A stretch of DNA of 50,739 bases, taken from the IMG/VR virus record IMGVR_UViG_3300030085_004299, positions 1 to 50,739 of that record. One strand, given 5' to 3'. Below, in pieces: positions 8,801 through 15,726 of this stretch (positions are counted from its first letter, which is position 1; each line of letters begins with the position of its first letter). Below the pieces are notes generated by a model, which saw only the letters and a list, made by a program, of their open reading frames with translations, had not been told where the DNA came from and searched no databases. The translations under genes and the position numbers were made by a program. The DNA comes from a virus.

Positions 8801-11800
8801 AATGTTCCACCAAGTTGTGGAGTTGTATCCTCTACAACATTAGAGATTCCACCACCCGAAGCAGCAGCAAGAGTGATATTACCATTGCTGGAGTTGTAAG
8901 TTAAAACATCTCCATTACTTGCACCAGATTGTAAGCCAGGAATCCTGAGGCTTGTAATACTTGCATCACCTAAAGTAATTTCGTTAGTTGCAGTAGCAGA
9001 ACTTGCATCAGCACCTGAGCCAATGACAATGTTGTTGGTTCCTGTGGTGATGTTGTCACCAGCATTCTTGCCGACAGCAACGTTATAACCACCCGTTGTT
9101 ACTGATCCAAGGGCGTTGTATCCAATAGCAGTAACTTCAGCAGCAGTTGTTAAACTCTGTGCTGCTAAACCACCTATTACAGTAGATGTAGAACCACCAG
9201 TTGTGGCAGTATACATTGCTCTATTACCGATTACAGTCAAATCGGTTGGAGTTGTTGCAGCCTTTGCCGCCTGATAACCCATCGCGGTGGTTCGTCCGTT
9301 AGTATCATTACCAACGTATGCATCAAGACACTCATAACCAACACCAGTTAATTGGTTTGGTATTGTGACTGTTTTTAGACAATTATATCCGATAGCAACA
9401 TGTGCACCTCCAGAAGTAGCAGCTGTCAACGCCCCATAACCAAGTGCGACACTACCACTACTTGTAGATGCTGACTTTAACGCTTGATAACCTATTGCAG
9501 TATGTGAACTTGCACCAGTTCCACTACTTCCCATGGCCTGATAACCCATGGCAACGTTGTACTGACCTGACGTAATTGCATCTAAAGCCTGTCGTCCAAC
9601 ACCAGTGTTTCGACTACCTGTAGTACATTCAAACCCGGCTTCAATACCTAAAAAAGTATTGTTGGGACCTGTAGTGATTTTTTGCCCAGCACTGGCTCCA
9701 ACTAACGTGTTTTGCGTTGCAGTTGTTTGTGCTTCTCCCGCCTTCCAACCAATAGCTGTGTTGTAGCTTCCAGAAGTAAGTGCAGTAAAAGCGTTTAAAC
9801 CCAGGGCTACGTTTTTGTTGTCCGTACCATCATTATTTGCAAGGGCATTTAATCCTAAACCGATCGAAGATCCATTACTATAAGTAACTGCATCAGATAA
9901 ATCACTGATAGAACTAGCACCACCGACAGATGCAAGTGTGATATTACCATTGCTGGAGTTGTAAGTGAGAACGTCTCCGTTAGACGCTCCAGATTGTAAG
10001 CCTGGGATGCGAAGGCTGGTGATGCTGCTATTGCCTAGTGTGATTTCATTAGCTGCTGTGGCAGAGCTTGCGTCAGCCTGATTTCCAATAACAATGTTGT
10101 TATATCCAGTTGTTATGTTGTCTCCAGCTTGATAACCAATGCCCGTGTTTCTGTATCCTGTTGTTACAGCATTAAGTGCGGTATACCCAGAAGCCGTGTT
10201 TCGATAACCTGAAGTTATGTTTTGACCGGCTTGATCGCCTAAAAGAGAGTTTTGGTAGCCAGTTGTTACATCTTGTCCAGCCAAATAGCCTACTGCTGTG
10301 TTGCTATTACCTGAAGTATTTGCATTCAGTGCGTTGTATCCCAACGCCGTGTTTTTATTGTCGGTACCATCATCATTGGCAAGGGCATTTAATCCTAATC
10401 CAATAGTAGAACCGTTTGAATTGGTTGTGGCATCAGATAAATCACTGATAGAACTAGCACCACCAACACCAGTCAGATTAGAACCATCACCACTAAATGA
10501 TGTTGCTGTTAGAACACCAGTGACAACAGCACCAGAGGATGTGGTTTTAAATTTTTCATTTCCACTATGATAAAGAAGAACATTATTAGAATTTGCTCTA
10601 AGCTTATACTGATTACCAGATTCATTTAATACTGCCCACGTACTGTCAGTTTCAAAGAAAATACTGTGGTCGGATTCAAATCTACTATTACTACCATCAT
10701 CATAGATTCTTAAAGAATCTGTTGTATTGTTGGAATCAAATCTAAGTTGAACGTTTGCTGGCAAATGTACTGTGTCATTGAAAGTAGAACCACCAGAAAC
10801 ACTTAAAGTATCTGTATCAGTAAGTCCAGTTACATCAATACCAGTAGACTTAGTAGCAAGTTTCTGAGAACCATAGTGGTACAGACCAACCTCACCAATG
10901 TCTCCTTCACATCTGATGTAGTTAGTAAGGTTACCAGAACCGTCATCTGTCTGAATAATAACGTCACGGTCGTTAGTAGTATTCCTAAGAATAAGGTCGC
11001 CTGTACTTGTTTGCTCAACGACAAGATGACCTAGTGTGGTATTAGAAACATAGGAGTTGGTGCCGTCATGATAGATTTCTAAATCATCACCAGTTCCAAG
11101 GAGGATTTTATGATCATCCTCCATATCTAATCCATCGGCAGTAATAGTTCCAGTTACATCAATACCAGTAGATTTGGTAGCAAGTTTCTGAGTACCATAG
11201 TGGTAAAGAATAGCCTCACCAGTGCTACCATCAGCACGGAAATAATCAACAACAGCAGTACCTACAGAACCATTATCAGACAGGATGACGACATCTGCAT
11301 CATCAGTCGTGTTTCTAATGAAAAGATTGCCATTGCCTCCTTGACTTACATAACTATCAGCACCGTTATGATAAATTGATAAATCTTGAGAAGCACCAAA
11401 CTGCAACCTATCATCGGTTGTACCAGAACTATCACCAAATTGAATTAGATTACCATTAGTATCTAATGTTCCACCAAGTTGTGGTGTAGTGTCTTCTACA
11501 ACATTAGAGATTCCACCACTAATTCCAGTCAGATTAGAACCATCACCATATAAAGTATCAAAATACCCGTTAGCAAACCTAGTGCTATTTGTTCCGATAT
11601 CTACGGTGCTATCAGAAGCTGCTAATATATTTCCAGTGAAAGTAGAGTCACCAGCAACACTGAAATCAGTACCATTCAAAAGCATCAATTCCGTGCTTTT
11701 AAATCTTGCACTAATGTTTTGAGAACCTGCCTTAATATGTGCAATCTCAATGATACCATCTTCAGTACCATTACTTGCATCTGAAATCTTACCACTTATC

Positions 11801-12429
11801 TTGGCATAGTTTCTTTCTACACCAGTGTCACTTTCTCCGGCAAACTTAATCTGTCCAATGTAATCTGCATCTGCAGGAGACGAACTGTTCCTATACAGTT
11901 TTAATTCTGGACCTGCAGAACTACTAGTATCAGTGCTTATAAATGTTGCTACTGAAGTGCCACTATCAATTTTAAATAATTCAGTACCAGAACTCTTTAC
12001 TATGAAATCACTAGTATTGCTACCATGACGATTGAGATTCATAGATATATGATTACCTGCAATCACCCCTATTTCTAATCCATCACTTGCAGGAATAAGT
12101 GATCCTTTCGTGGTTCCATCATATTGAATGTTTATAGCAGGATTCGTTGTTGTGCTATTAGCATTAATTGCATCTTTAGCAGCAGAGAATGTAGAAACAC
12201 CAGTAACAGATACATTTCCACTATAAGCTATACCCGTTGATCCATAGTTTTCAGTCCATGGATTTACCGTACTTACAGTGGTAGCAATACCTACACCACT
12301 AGTGTCCCGTCTAACAAATAACTTTCCATCGTAAGTATTAAGAGCTAACTCGCCTAACTCTAAATTTGCGAGCGAAGGGCGTTTTGAAGCGACAGCCGAT
12401 CGCTTTAACTTTACCTTTGGACTTGCCAT
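5851..12429 (-). CDS. Giant tail fibre with repeat shaft and C-terminal S74 chaperone domain
   Basis: A 2192-residue fibre-like protein, probably trimeric and host-contacting. The N-terminus (VKLKRSAVASKRP, then LGELALNTYDGKLFVRRD) resembles phage fibre attachment domains. The middle has YGDGSNLTGISGG linkers, then a long shaft (about 690-2060) of 14-residue-type repeats such as NTAVGYLAGQDVTTG, like the left-handed beta-roll of YadA-type adhesins. A cassette ending TSLRIPGLQSGAS recurs at least three times. The C-terminus has SDARDK (Ser at about 2091, Lys five residues later), LDFISKLNPVKFKW and AGFIAQEL. This is the peptidase S74 intramolecular chaperone, which trimerises the fibre and then cleaves itself off, here about 102 residues. 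It sits between gp16 and gp17 with its own late promoter. Confidence 0.9.
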   Translation of the reverse strand: MASPKVKLKRSAVASKRPSLANLELGELALNTYDGKLFVRRDTSGVGIATTVSTVNPWTENYGSTGIAYSGNVSVTGVSTFSAAKDAINANSTTTNPAINIQYDGTTKGSLIPASDGLEIGVIAGNHISMNLNRHGSNTSDFIVKSSGTELFKIDSGTSVATFISTDTSSSAGPELKLYRNSSSPADADYIGQIKFAGESDTGVERNYAKISGKISDASNGTEDGIIEIAHIKAGSQNISARFKSTELMLLNGTDFSVAGDSTFTGNILAASDSTVDIGTNSTRFANGYFDTLYGDGSNLTGISGGISNVVEDTTPQLGGTLDTNGNLIQFGDSSGTTDDRLQFGASQDLSIYHNGADSYVSQGGNGNLFIRNTTDDADVVILSDNGSVGTAVVDYFRADGSTGEAILYHYGTQKLATKSTGIDVTGTITADGLDMEDDHKILLGTGDDLEIYHDGTNSYVSNTTLGHLVVEQTSTGDLILRNTTNDRDVIIQTDDGSGNLTNYIRCEGDIGEVGLYHYGSQKLATKSTGIDVTGLTDTDTLSVSGGSTFNDTVHLPANVQLRFDSNNTTDSLRIYDDGSNSRFESDHSIFFETDSTWAVLNESGNQYKLRANSNNVLLYHSGNEKFKTTSSGAVVTGVLTATSFSGDGSNLTGVGGASSISDLSDATTNSNGSTIGLGLNALANDDGTDNKNTALGYNALNANTSGNSNTAVGYLAGQDVTTGYQNSLLGDQAGQNITSGYRNTASGYTALNAVTTGYRNTGIGYQAGDNITTGYNNIVIGNQADASSATAANEITLGNSSITSLRIPGLQSGASNGDVLTYNSSNGNITLASVGGASSISDLSDAVTYSNGSSIGLGLNALANNDGTDNKNVALGLNAFTALTSGSYNTAIGWKAGEAQTTATQNTLVGASAGQKITTGPNNTFLGIEAGFECTTGSRNTGVGRQALDAITSGQYNVAMGYQAMGSSGTGASSHTAIGYQALKSASTSSGSVALGYGALTAATSGGAHVAIGYNCLKTVTIPNQLTGVGYECLDAYVGNDTNGRTTAMGYQAAKAATTPTDLTVIGNRAMYTATTGGSTSTVIGGLAAQSLTTAAEVTAIGYNALGSVTTGGYNVAVGKNAGDNITTGTNNIVIGSGADASSATATNEITLGDASITSLRIPGLQSGASNGDVLTYNSSNGNITLAAASGGGISNVVEDTTPQLGGTLDTNGNLIQFGDSGGSTDDRLQFGDDQDMHMYFNGTSLTIDPKTSSTSSQLNFRAKDQVYLTSLSGGVFLRANNQSVIDMYGGSGGGIYFHHNGNDKLKLEGGNWTVQGSATFTFDGDIKASSDSAIDIGTNSTRFANGYFDTLYGDGSNLTGISGGGASEINDLSDAVTIDSGTGLGLGTGALANDDGSDNLNTAVGYQALNANTSGSLNVALGYQALKDITTGHSNVAIGYQAMHDTGTGVQEAVAIGRLAQRKSTASSNVSIGYFAHYDLTSGGSNIAIGSLAGQNQTTGNSNVVVGTSAFDAATTASHSVALGGNALKSTTTMGSLTAVGYKALEDYTGYAGILGYAVAIGHQAAMNMTTPYHIVAIGYNAATAATTGGTSCTLVGSNVAASLTTAGGCTAVGYEALQLVTTGSNNTALGKSAGDNITTGINNIVIGNTADASSATVSNEITLGNSSITSLRIPGLQSGASDGDVLTYNSSNGNITLAAASGGGGGASEINGLSDAKTDNSGAALGLGSGTLAADGGSNNTVAIGKDALNDQTSGNFNCAVGNEALSKITTNFQSAAFGIYAGRYVTGSTNTFLGYSAGQGTDGSASGSNNVAVGEKSMQQLTSGNDHTAVGYRSLRRVTSGMDNVAVGYEALDSCTTGSNNCVLGHSALGSLTTGSYNIAIGYRALTTANNDSEIAIGYDCFAERSGHTLACGLGYQAGKWNQGARNTAIGHYSVGSNGVSDGADNTGVGYEALKVVTGGNANTAVGKEALVANTDGSDNTAVGYYALKSNTSAQRSTAVGYQAVEDSTTADYATGFGAYTLRDLTTGNNNTAVGAFAGDDITTGANNTCIGYQATASSGTVNNEITLGNSSVATLRCNTQTISSLSDARDKTDVQELPEGLDFISKLNPVKFKWQTRDGNSKDGSYEAGFIAQELQSLQHDVDADYLNLVMDENPDRLEASYGKLVPMLVKAIQELKFEVEHLKANK
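5852..5858 (-). promoter_or_regulatory. T4-type late promoter word
   Basis: ATAAATA on the minus strand, overlapping the stop region of the 2192-residue fibre gene and 22 bases upstream of the ATG at 5829. Placement just before the Cys/Lys-rich gene supports a late promoter. Confidence 0.45.
8339..8416 (-). repeat. Near-identical DNA repeat in fibre gene, copy 1
   Basis: About 78 bases differing at only a few positions from 11519-11596 in the same gene. It encodes the YGDGSNLTG linker and the following strand. Near-identity at silent sites suggests recent duplication or gene conversion. Confidence 0.8.
11519..11596 (-). repeat. Near-identical DNA repeat in fibre gene, copy 2
   Basis: Partner of 8339-8416, about 3.2 kb away in the same orientation. 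A shorter related piece occurs near 10465-10490. The upstream flank (NVVEDTTPQLGGTLDTNGN-coding sequence) is also repeated, near 8787-8850 and 11447-11510. Confidence 0.8.
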
Positions 12430-12439
12430 TATGATACCT

Positions 12440-12450
12440 GGTATATACCT
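12440..12450 (-). promoter_or_regulatory. AGGTATATACC box before fibre start
   Basis: AGGTATATACC on the minus strand, ending 10 bases before the fibre ATG. The same 11 bases occur 9 bases before the gp15 ATG (16738-16748). The core GGTATATACC is a perfect palindrome. It may be an extended ribosome-binding element or a regulator site. Confidence 0.4.
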
Positions 12451-12453
12451 TTA

Positions 12454-12469
12454 ACACTTATATAAGTGT
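12454..12469. promoter_or_regulatory. 16-bp perfect palindrome upstream of fibre
   Basis: ACACTTATATAAGTGT is a perfect palindrome between the late promoter word (12475-12481) and the fibre start. It would lie at or near the transcript start, so it could be an operator or a 5' stabilising hairpin. Confidence 0.45.
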
Positions 12470-12474
12470 ATTAA

Positions 12475-12481
12475 TATTTAT
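12475..12481 (-). promoter_or_regulatory. T4-type late promoter for the giant fibre
   Basis: ATAAATA on the minus strand, 45 bases upstream of the fibre ATG at 12429 and overlapping the 3' end of the small coiled-coil gene. Confidence 0.55.
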
Positions 12482-12714
12482 TCGAAAGATCCACCATCAC
12501 CAGGTGTCTTCTTAGATCTGGTTGTTTTTGGTTTCTGGTTTGTCGATTTTAAAGACTCTATCTCTGCTTCCTGTTCCTTTACTTTCTTCGTCAAAGCTTC
12601 AACTAAATCAGTTAATTGTCTAATCTTTGCATTAGTTGCAATTGACTGAGTAAACAAGTCATTAGAAGTGTTTTGATAAGATGAAATCAAATACTTTACA
12701 TCACTTTCATTCAT
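12478..12714 (-). CDS. Small coiled-coil protein ending GDGGSFE
   Basis: A 78-residue protein, not assigned to a named family. From ATG 12714 it reads MNESDVKYLISSYQN, then a heptad-like coiled coil (TDLVEALTKKVKEQEAEIESL), a basic Lys/Thr linker and the C-terminus GDGGSFE. That C-terminus resembles the ends of its three upstream neighbours. A GTG at 12732, with GAGGG just upstream, would add six residues, but it lies in the loop of a strong hairpin, so I prefer ATG 12714, although that ATG has no clear ribosome site. A late-promoter word sits at 12741-12747. A small structural role linking to the fibre is inference from position. Confidence 0.72.
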   Translation of the reverse strand: MNESDVKYLISSYQNTSNDLFTQSIATNAKIRQLTDLVEALTKKVKEQEAEIESLKSTNQKPKTTRSKKTPGDGGSFE

Positions 12715-12740
12715 AAAAAAAGAGGGTATCACTACCCTCT
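12715..12740 (-). terminator. Intrinsic terminator with GUGA tetraloop
   Basis: On the minus strand, an 8-bp perfect stem (AGAGGGTA with TACCCTCT) closes a GTGA loop, a GNRA-type tetraloop, followed by a T run (12721-12715). It follows the 523-residue structural gene (stop at 12763). The loop GTG is also an in-frame start for the small coiled-coil gene, and a late-promoter word abuts the upstream arm. Confidence 0.8.
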
Positions 12741-12747
12741 TATTTAT
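12741..12747 (-). promoter_or_regulatory. T4-type late promoter abutting the terminator
   Basis: ATAAATA on the minus strand directly before the hairpin's 5' arm. A start 5-7 bases downstream would fall inside that arm, so this promoter's own transcript could not form the full terminator hairpin. Confidence 0.5.
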
Positions 12748-12762
12748 TTTATCATTTTAGAC

Positions 12763-14334
12763 TTAGAACGAACCGCCATCAATGGTTGCATTTTCAATCA
12801 GAACCTCACCACTCGAACACTTGATGACTTCCTGAACACCACTACATCCACCAATATGAAGAGAGCCGATTTCAAGTGCACCTGCTGTAGCTGAAGTCAG
12901 AACACCTGAAGATTCGGACACATCAGATGAAACAACGATTCTTGAAGTTGAGTCATCCCAGTATACTGCAGCTTTCTTAGCAGAAGACGTGTAGTAGTTG
13001 AAGATAACACCGATATCCTTATTCAGGTCAGATGATGGTGCAGAACCATCAACCATACCCAGTTCCAGGAGTTGGTCTTCAATGGTTGTTTGTGAAGTAT
13101 TGACCTGTGTAGTAGAACCATTAACGGTCAGATTACCTGTAACCGTAAGGTTTTGAGCACATGAAACCGCACCAGTGGAGTCGGTAATTGTGATAGCAGA
13201 TGTACCATCTCTAGCTTTTACATTCGTTACTTCAATAGTAGGAACGTCGATTTTTGTTGTTACATTGACTGTATTTGGTAAACCAATTGTAATGGTTTGA
13301 TTAGATGCTGAGGTTTCAATCTCATTCGATGTACCGGCAATAGTAAGTGACTGTGAATCAAGGTCAACAGCACCTGTACCAGAATCACCAGCAATATCTA
13401 AATCCTCTCCAGTAACTGTACTGTCAACGTAATCTTTAACAGCAGCTGATGTTGGGATGGTTGTGTCATTGTCATTATTAGCAATGCCCTCAGATTCTAT
13501 AACGATTGCAGCTGCAGCAAAGTCTGCGACTTCAATATTAGAAATTGAGTTACCAGTACCATTAGCATCAAAAGTTTTATTTGTAAATGTTGTAGTTGAT
13601 GATGCTGTAGTGAATCCTGAATTAGCATTACTGTAGTTGTGAAGATCATTATCAACTACGAGATCAATAGTACCATCATCATCTTGATAGGTTGCAGTAA
13701 TCAGAGTTTCAGTATTACTACCAAACATTGCACCAGCAATGTCCTGAATTCTTTCTGCATTTAAAGTTACATCACCAGATGTAACAGTAAAGTCTGTACC
13801 ATCGAAAGTGGCGATACCTTTGTTGGTTTCAGTTGCATCTTCTGCGGCAATAGTGATAGTGTTATTACTAACGGCAGTATCAATACCCTCGCCACCAGTA
13901 AATGTGAGAGTCTCGCCAGTAGTAAATGTGTCGTTAGAACCAGAGTCAGCAGCAATAGTAAAACTTCCAGATGGAACTGCAGCGTATGCAAGTGTATGGA
14001 CGTTTCCACTTACACTAGAAATTTTCAAAAACTCGTCTTGACTGCCAGATGCAGGCATCACAAATGTCGTGACTCCAGATAAACTATTTGGAGATTTAAG
14101 CGTAATAGAATGGGTACCGTTATTTGTACCCTCTACAAGTTTTACACCACTACCAACAGTAGCAGTATTTACCTGCCAATATCTACCAGAACCAACAAAT
14201 TGGTTGTTATTTGTGGTAGAGTCAATACCAACATAGAGATCATAAGAATCAGTTGCAAAGCCTGGTTCGCCTGCTCTGAGTGCAGGAAGGTTGGCTAATA
14301 AACCTCTTTTAAACTGAATTACTGGTGATGCCAC
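12763..14334 (-). CDS. Fibre-like virion structural protein ending TIDGGSF
   Basis: A 523-residue beta-rich structural protein, probably a small fibre, whisker or decoration. The start codon is GTG at 14334 (GTG GCA TCA), supported by GAGGGAG upstream and a late-promoter word at 14377-14383. The N-terminus MASPVIQFKRGLLANLPAL, then RAGEPGFATDSYDLYVGID, resembles attachment domains of phage tropism and fibre proteins. The middle is Thr/Ser/Asn-rich with fibre-like repeats (for example SGDVTLNAERIQDIAGAMFG and LTVTGNLTVNGSTTQVNTSQ). The C-terminus is TIDGGSF. Its stop is followed by a strong intrinsic terminator. Exact location in the virion is unknown. Confidence 0.85.
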   Translation of the reverse strand: MASPVIQFKRGLLANLPALRAGEPGFATDSYDLYVGIDSTTNNNQFVGSGRYWQVNTATVGSGVKLVEGTNNGTHSITLKSPNSLSGVTTFVMPASGSQDEFLKISSVSGNVHTLAYAAVPSGSFTIAADSGSNDTFTTGETLTFTGGEGIDTAVSNNTITIAAEDATETNKGIATFDGTDFTVTSGDVTLNAERIQDIAGAMFGSNTETLITATYQDDDGTIDLVVDNDLHNYSNANSGFTTASSTTTFTNKTFDANGTGNSISNIEVADFAAAAIVIESEGIANNDNDTTIPTSAAVKDYVDSTVTGEDLDIAGDSGTGAVDLDSQSLTIAGTSNEIETSASNQTITIGLPNTVNVTTKIDVPTIEVTNVKARDGTSAITITDSTGAVSCAQNLTVTGNLTVNGSTTQVNTSQTTIEDQLLELGMVDGSAPSSDLNKDIGVIFNYYTSSAKKAAVYWDDSTSRIVVSSDVSESSGVLTSATAGALEIGSLHIGGCSGVQEVIKCSSGEVLIENATIDGGSF

Positions 14335-14376
14335 AGATAATCTCCCTCTCTGACGTTTTTATACCATTATAAGAAT

Positions 14377-14383
14377 TATTTAG
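14377..14383 (-). promoter_or_regulatory. T4-type late promoter word
   Basis: CTAAATA on the minus strand, directly after the 78-residue gene and about 43 bases before the GTG start at 14334. Confidence 0.5.
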
Positions 14384-14620
14384 TTAAAAATCGCCTCCAT
14401 CTATACTAAATAGACTGATATTTGATAAATTTACCTTGTCCTCAATTTGATCAACAAATTCTTCAGGGACATTGTTATCTTCAGCACTCTCTGAAAATAC
14501 CTTATCTGCATCAATATTTCTAATTACGAATTTTTTTGATGAGTCATCATAAGCTATGTAATTTTTATCATCACCATCTTGTGGACTGTTAGCTAAAAGA
14601 TCTCCGAATCTTGTTGGCAT
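14384..14620 (-). CDS. Small acidic protein ending SIDGGDF, paralogue of its neighbour
   Basis: A 78-residue acidic protein of unknown function. It has the same plan as the 107-residue gene just upstream: a YD.S..KFV strand (YDDSSKKFVIRN), a short helix E(D/E)FVDQIEDKVNL and the end SIDGGDF. Its ATG overlaps the upstream stop as TGATG, so it is translationally coupled. Placed among virion genes, it is probably a small structural or assembly component, which is inference. Confidence 0.75.
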   Translation of the reverse strand: MPTRFGDLLANSPQDGDDKNYIAYDDSSKKFVIRNIDADKVFSESAEDNNVPEEFVDQIEDKVNLSNISLFSIDGGDF

Positions 14621-14943
14621 CAGAATGCACCCCCATCTACATCTCCAATTGCAACCTCTCCAAGGTCAAGTTGAGACTCTACTACATCAATAAAATCTTG
14701 TGGAAGATTTTCATCTTCAATAGATCTTGTAACTACAGTATCTGCATCAACTAATACAAATTTATCTGTACTTGCATCATATGACAACAAAAATCCATCT
14801 TGAGCAGGACCTAAAGATGAAATTGAAGTGTCTCCCATCTCCTCAATAGTTGATGGTTGTCTCGTAGACCTTACTGATGATCCTGCAGCTGATTTTTTAG
14901 CAATCCTTTTTACGGCAGAAGATGCCTTTCTAATGTTTGCCAT
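14620..14943 (-). CDS. Small protein ending DVDGGAF, paralogue of its neighbour
   Basis: A 107-residue protein of unknown function. The first 35 residues are basic and Ser-rich (KASSAVKRIAKKSAAG). The remainder parallels the 78-residue downstream protein: YDASTDKFVLVDAD, then LPQDFIDVVESQLDLGEVAIGD in two short segments, and C-terminus DVDGGAF. ATG at 14943 lies 2 bases from the previous stop. Tight packing with the Ig-like gene and the coupled downstream paralogue suggests a late operon. The basic N-terminus could bind nucleic acid or an acidic partner, which is inference. Confidence 0.75.
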   Translation of the reverse strand: MANIRKASSAVKRIAKKSAAGSSVRSTRQPSTIEEMGDTSISSLGPAQDGFLLSYDASTDKFVLVDADTVVTRSIEDENLPQDFIDVVESQLDLGEVAIGDVDGGAF

Positions 14944-14944
14944 A

Positions 14945-15280
14945 TTAGGTGGTAATACCTGCGGTTACTAAAGCCATACCTTCAACCATTCTCGACACAG
15001 CACCAGATGTTGATGTCAATACTACATCATAGTAATACCTTCCAGGTTTCAGATCTACAGTTTTTCCTGAAGTCATAGCAATAGAAACCTCACCAGTTGC
15101 TCCAGTAACTGTGACTGAGAATGATTTAGATGAAGTTGATGTTGAATGTTTTTTAATCTTTGATGTGCCTGTATACCCTACCAAATTAGATGCAGATCCA
15201 TCAGATTCAGTAGAATTAAAAGTTTCACTAAAATCTGCTCCTTGAGCAATAACTATATTTACACTAGGAGTTACAGCCAT
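14945..15280 (-). CDS. Small Ig-like or beta-sandwich virion protein
   Basis: A 111-residue protein, mostly predicted beta strands, beginning MAVTPSVNIVIAQGADFSET and containing LKPGRYYYDVVLTSTSG. This pattern is common in small phage baseplate or tail Ig-like and BppU-N-like domains, where a polarised strand pair follows an N-terminal IxxGxDF motif. No catalytic motif is visible. A late-promoter word (15298-15304) lies upstream inside the end of gp16. It heads the run of small structural genes inserted between gp16 and the fibre. The exact role is unknown. Confidence 0.75.
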   Translation of the reverse strand: MAVTPSVNIVIAQGADFSETFNSTESDGSASNLVGYTGTSKIKKHSTSTSSKSFSVTVTGATGEVSIAMTSGKTVDLKPGRYYYDVVLTSTSGAVSRMVEGMALVTAGITT

Positions 15281-15292
15281 CTTTCAATCTTT

Positions 15293-15718
15293 TTAAGTAT
15301 TTAGATCTTTGTTGACGTTCTTTAACATCTTTTGAAGATCTGCGGTCGAACCAACAAACAATGCATTATTAGTCACATTTGTAGGACCTTTATCTTTCTC
15401 TTCATTCACATCTTTTAATTTTTTCTGCAGATCCATCAACTTATCTGTGGCATCAGACACGTTTTTAATAAGTTGTCCTGCAACTTCATATGCCCTAGGC
15501 ATCTCACTCTCTTGAGCAAGTTCAAGAATACCATTGATTGCTTCTTGACCTTTTTCAATTATTGAATACAAATTACCTCTAGTATATTCATAATCTTTAC
15601 GAATATCCTCATTTGAATTTTCAAACTTAGAGATTTGTTTTTCAATACTCTTTACTTCTTTCTTAACCTCAATAGGTTCAACATCAAACGTTTCATTGAG
15701 CTTTTCATACTTATCCAT
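15293..15718 (-). CDS. gp16: Terminase small subunit gp16
   Basis: Recognises phage DNA and stimulates the gp17 ATPase. It is a 141-residue, largely helical protein. The core DYEYTRGNLYSIIEKGQEA, then INGILELAQESEMPRAYEV, then the coiled helix TDKLMDLQKKLKDV, and the tail NVTNNALFVGSTADL are characteristic of T4-like small terminases. It is slightly shorter than T4 gp16 (164). I chose ATG 15718 because GAGG lies about 7 bases upstream, overlapping the gp15 stop. An upstream TTG (15724) would add two residues. It follows gp15 as in T4 but is not followed by gp17, which lies 11 kb further on. Confidence 0.93.
   Translation of the reverse strand: MDKYEKLNETFDVEPIEVKKEVKSIEKQISKFENSNEDIRKDYEYTRGNLYSIIEKGQEAINGILELAQESEMPRAYEVAGQLIKNVSDATDKLMDLQKKLKDVNEEKDKGPTNVTNNALFVGSTADLQKMLKNVNKDLNT
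15298..15304 (-). promoter_or_regulatory. T4-type late promoter word inside gp16 3' end
   Basis: CTAAATA on the minus strand, 17 bases before the ATG at 15280 and overlapping the last codons of gp16. Confidence 0.45.
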
Positions 15719-15726
15719 ATTCAACC

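Noticed and set aside
6200-10400. Regularly spaced repeats considered as a CRISPR-like array
   Set aside because: The spacing is codon-phased (about 42 and 14-residue units), the repeats are degenerate and they encode a continuous beta-roll shaft.
15293-15724. gp16 starting at TTG 15724
   Set aside because: ATG 15718 has a properly spaced GAGG and needs no rare start codon.
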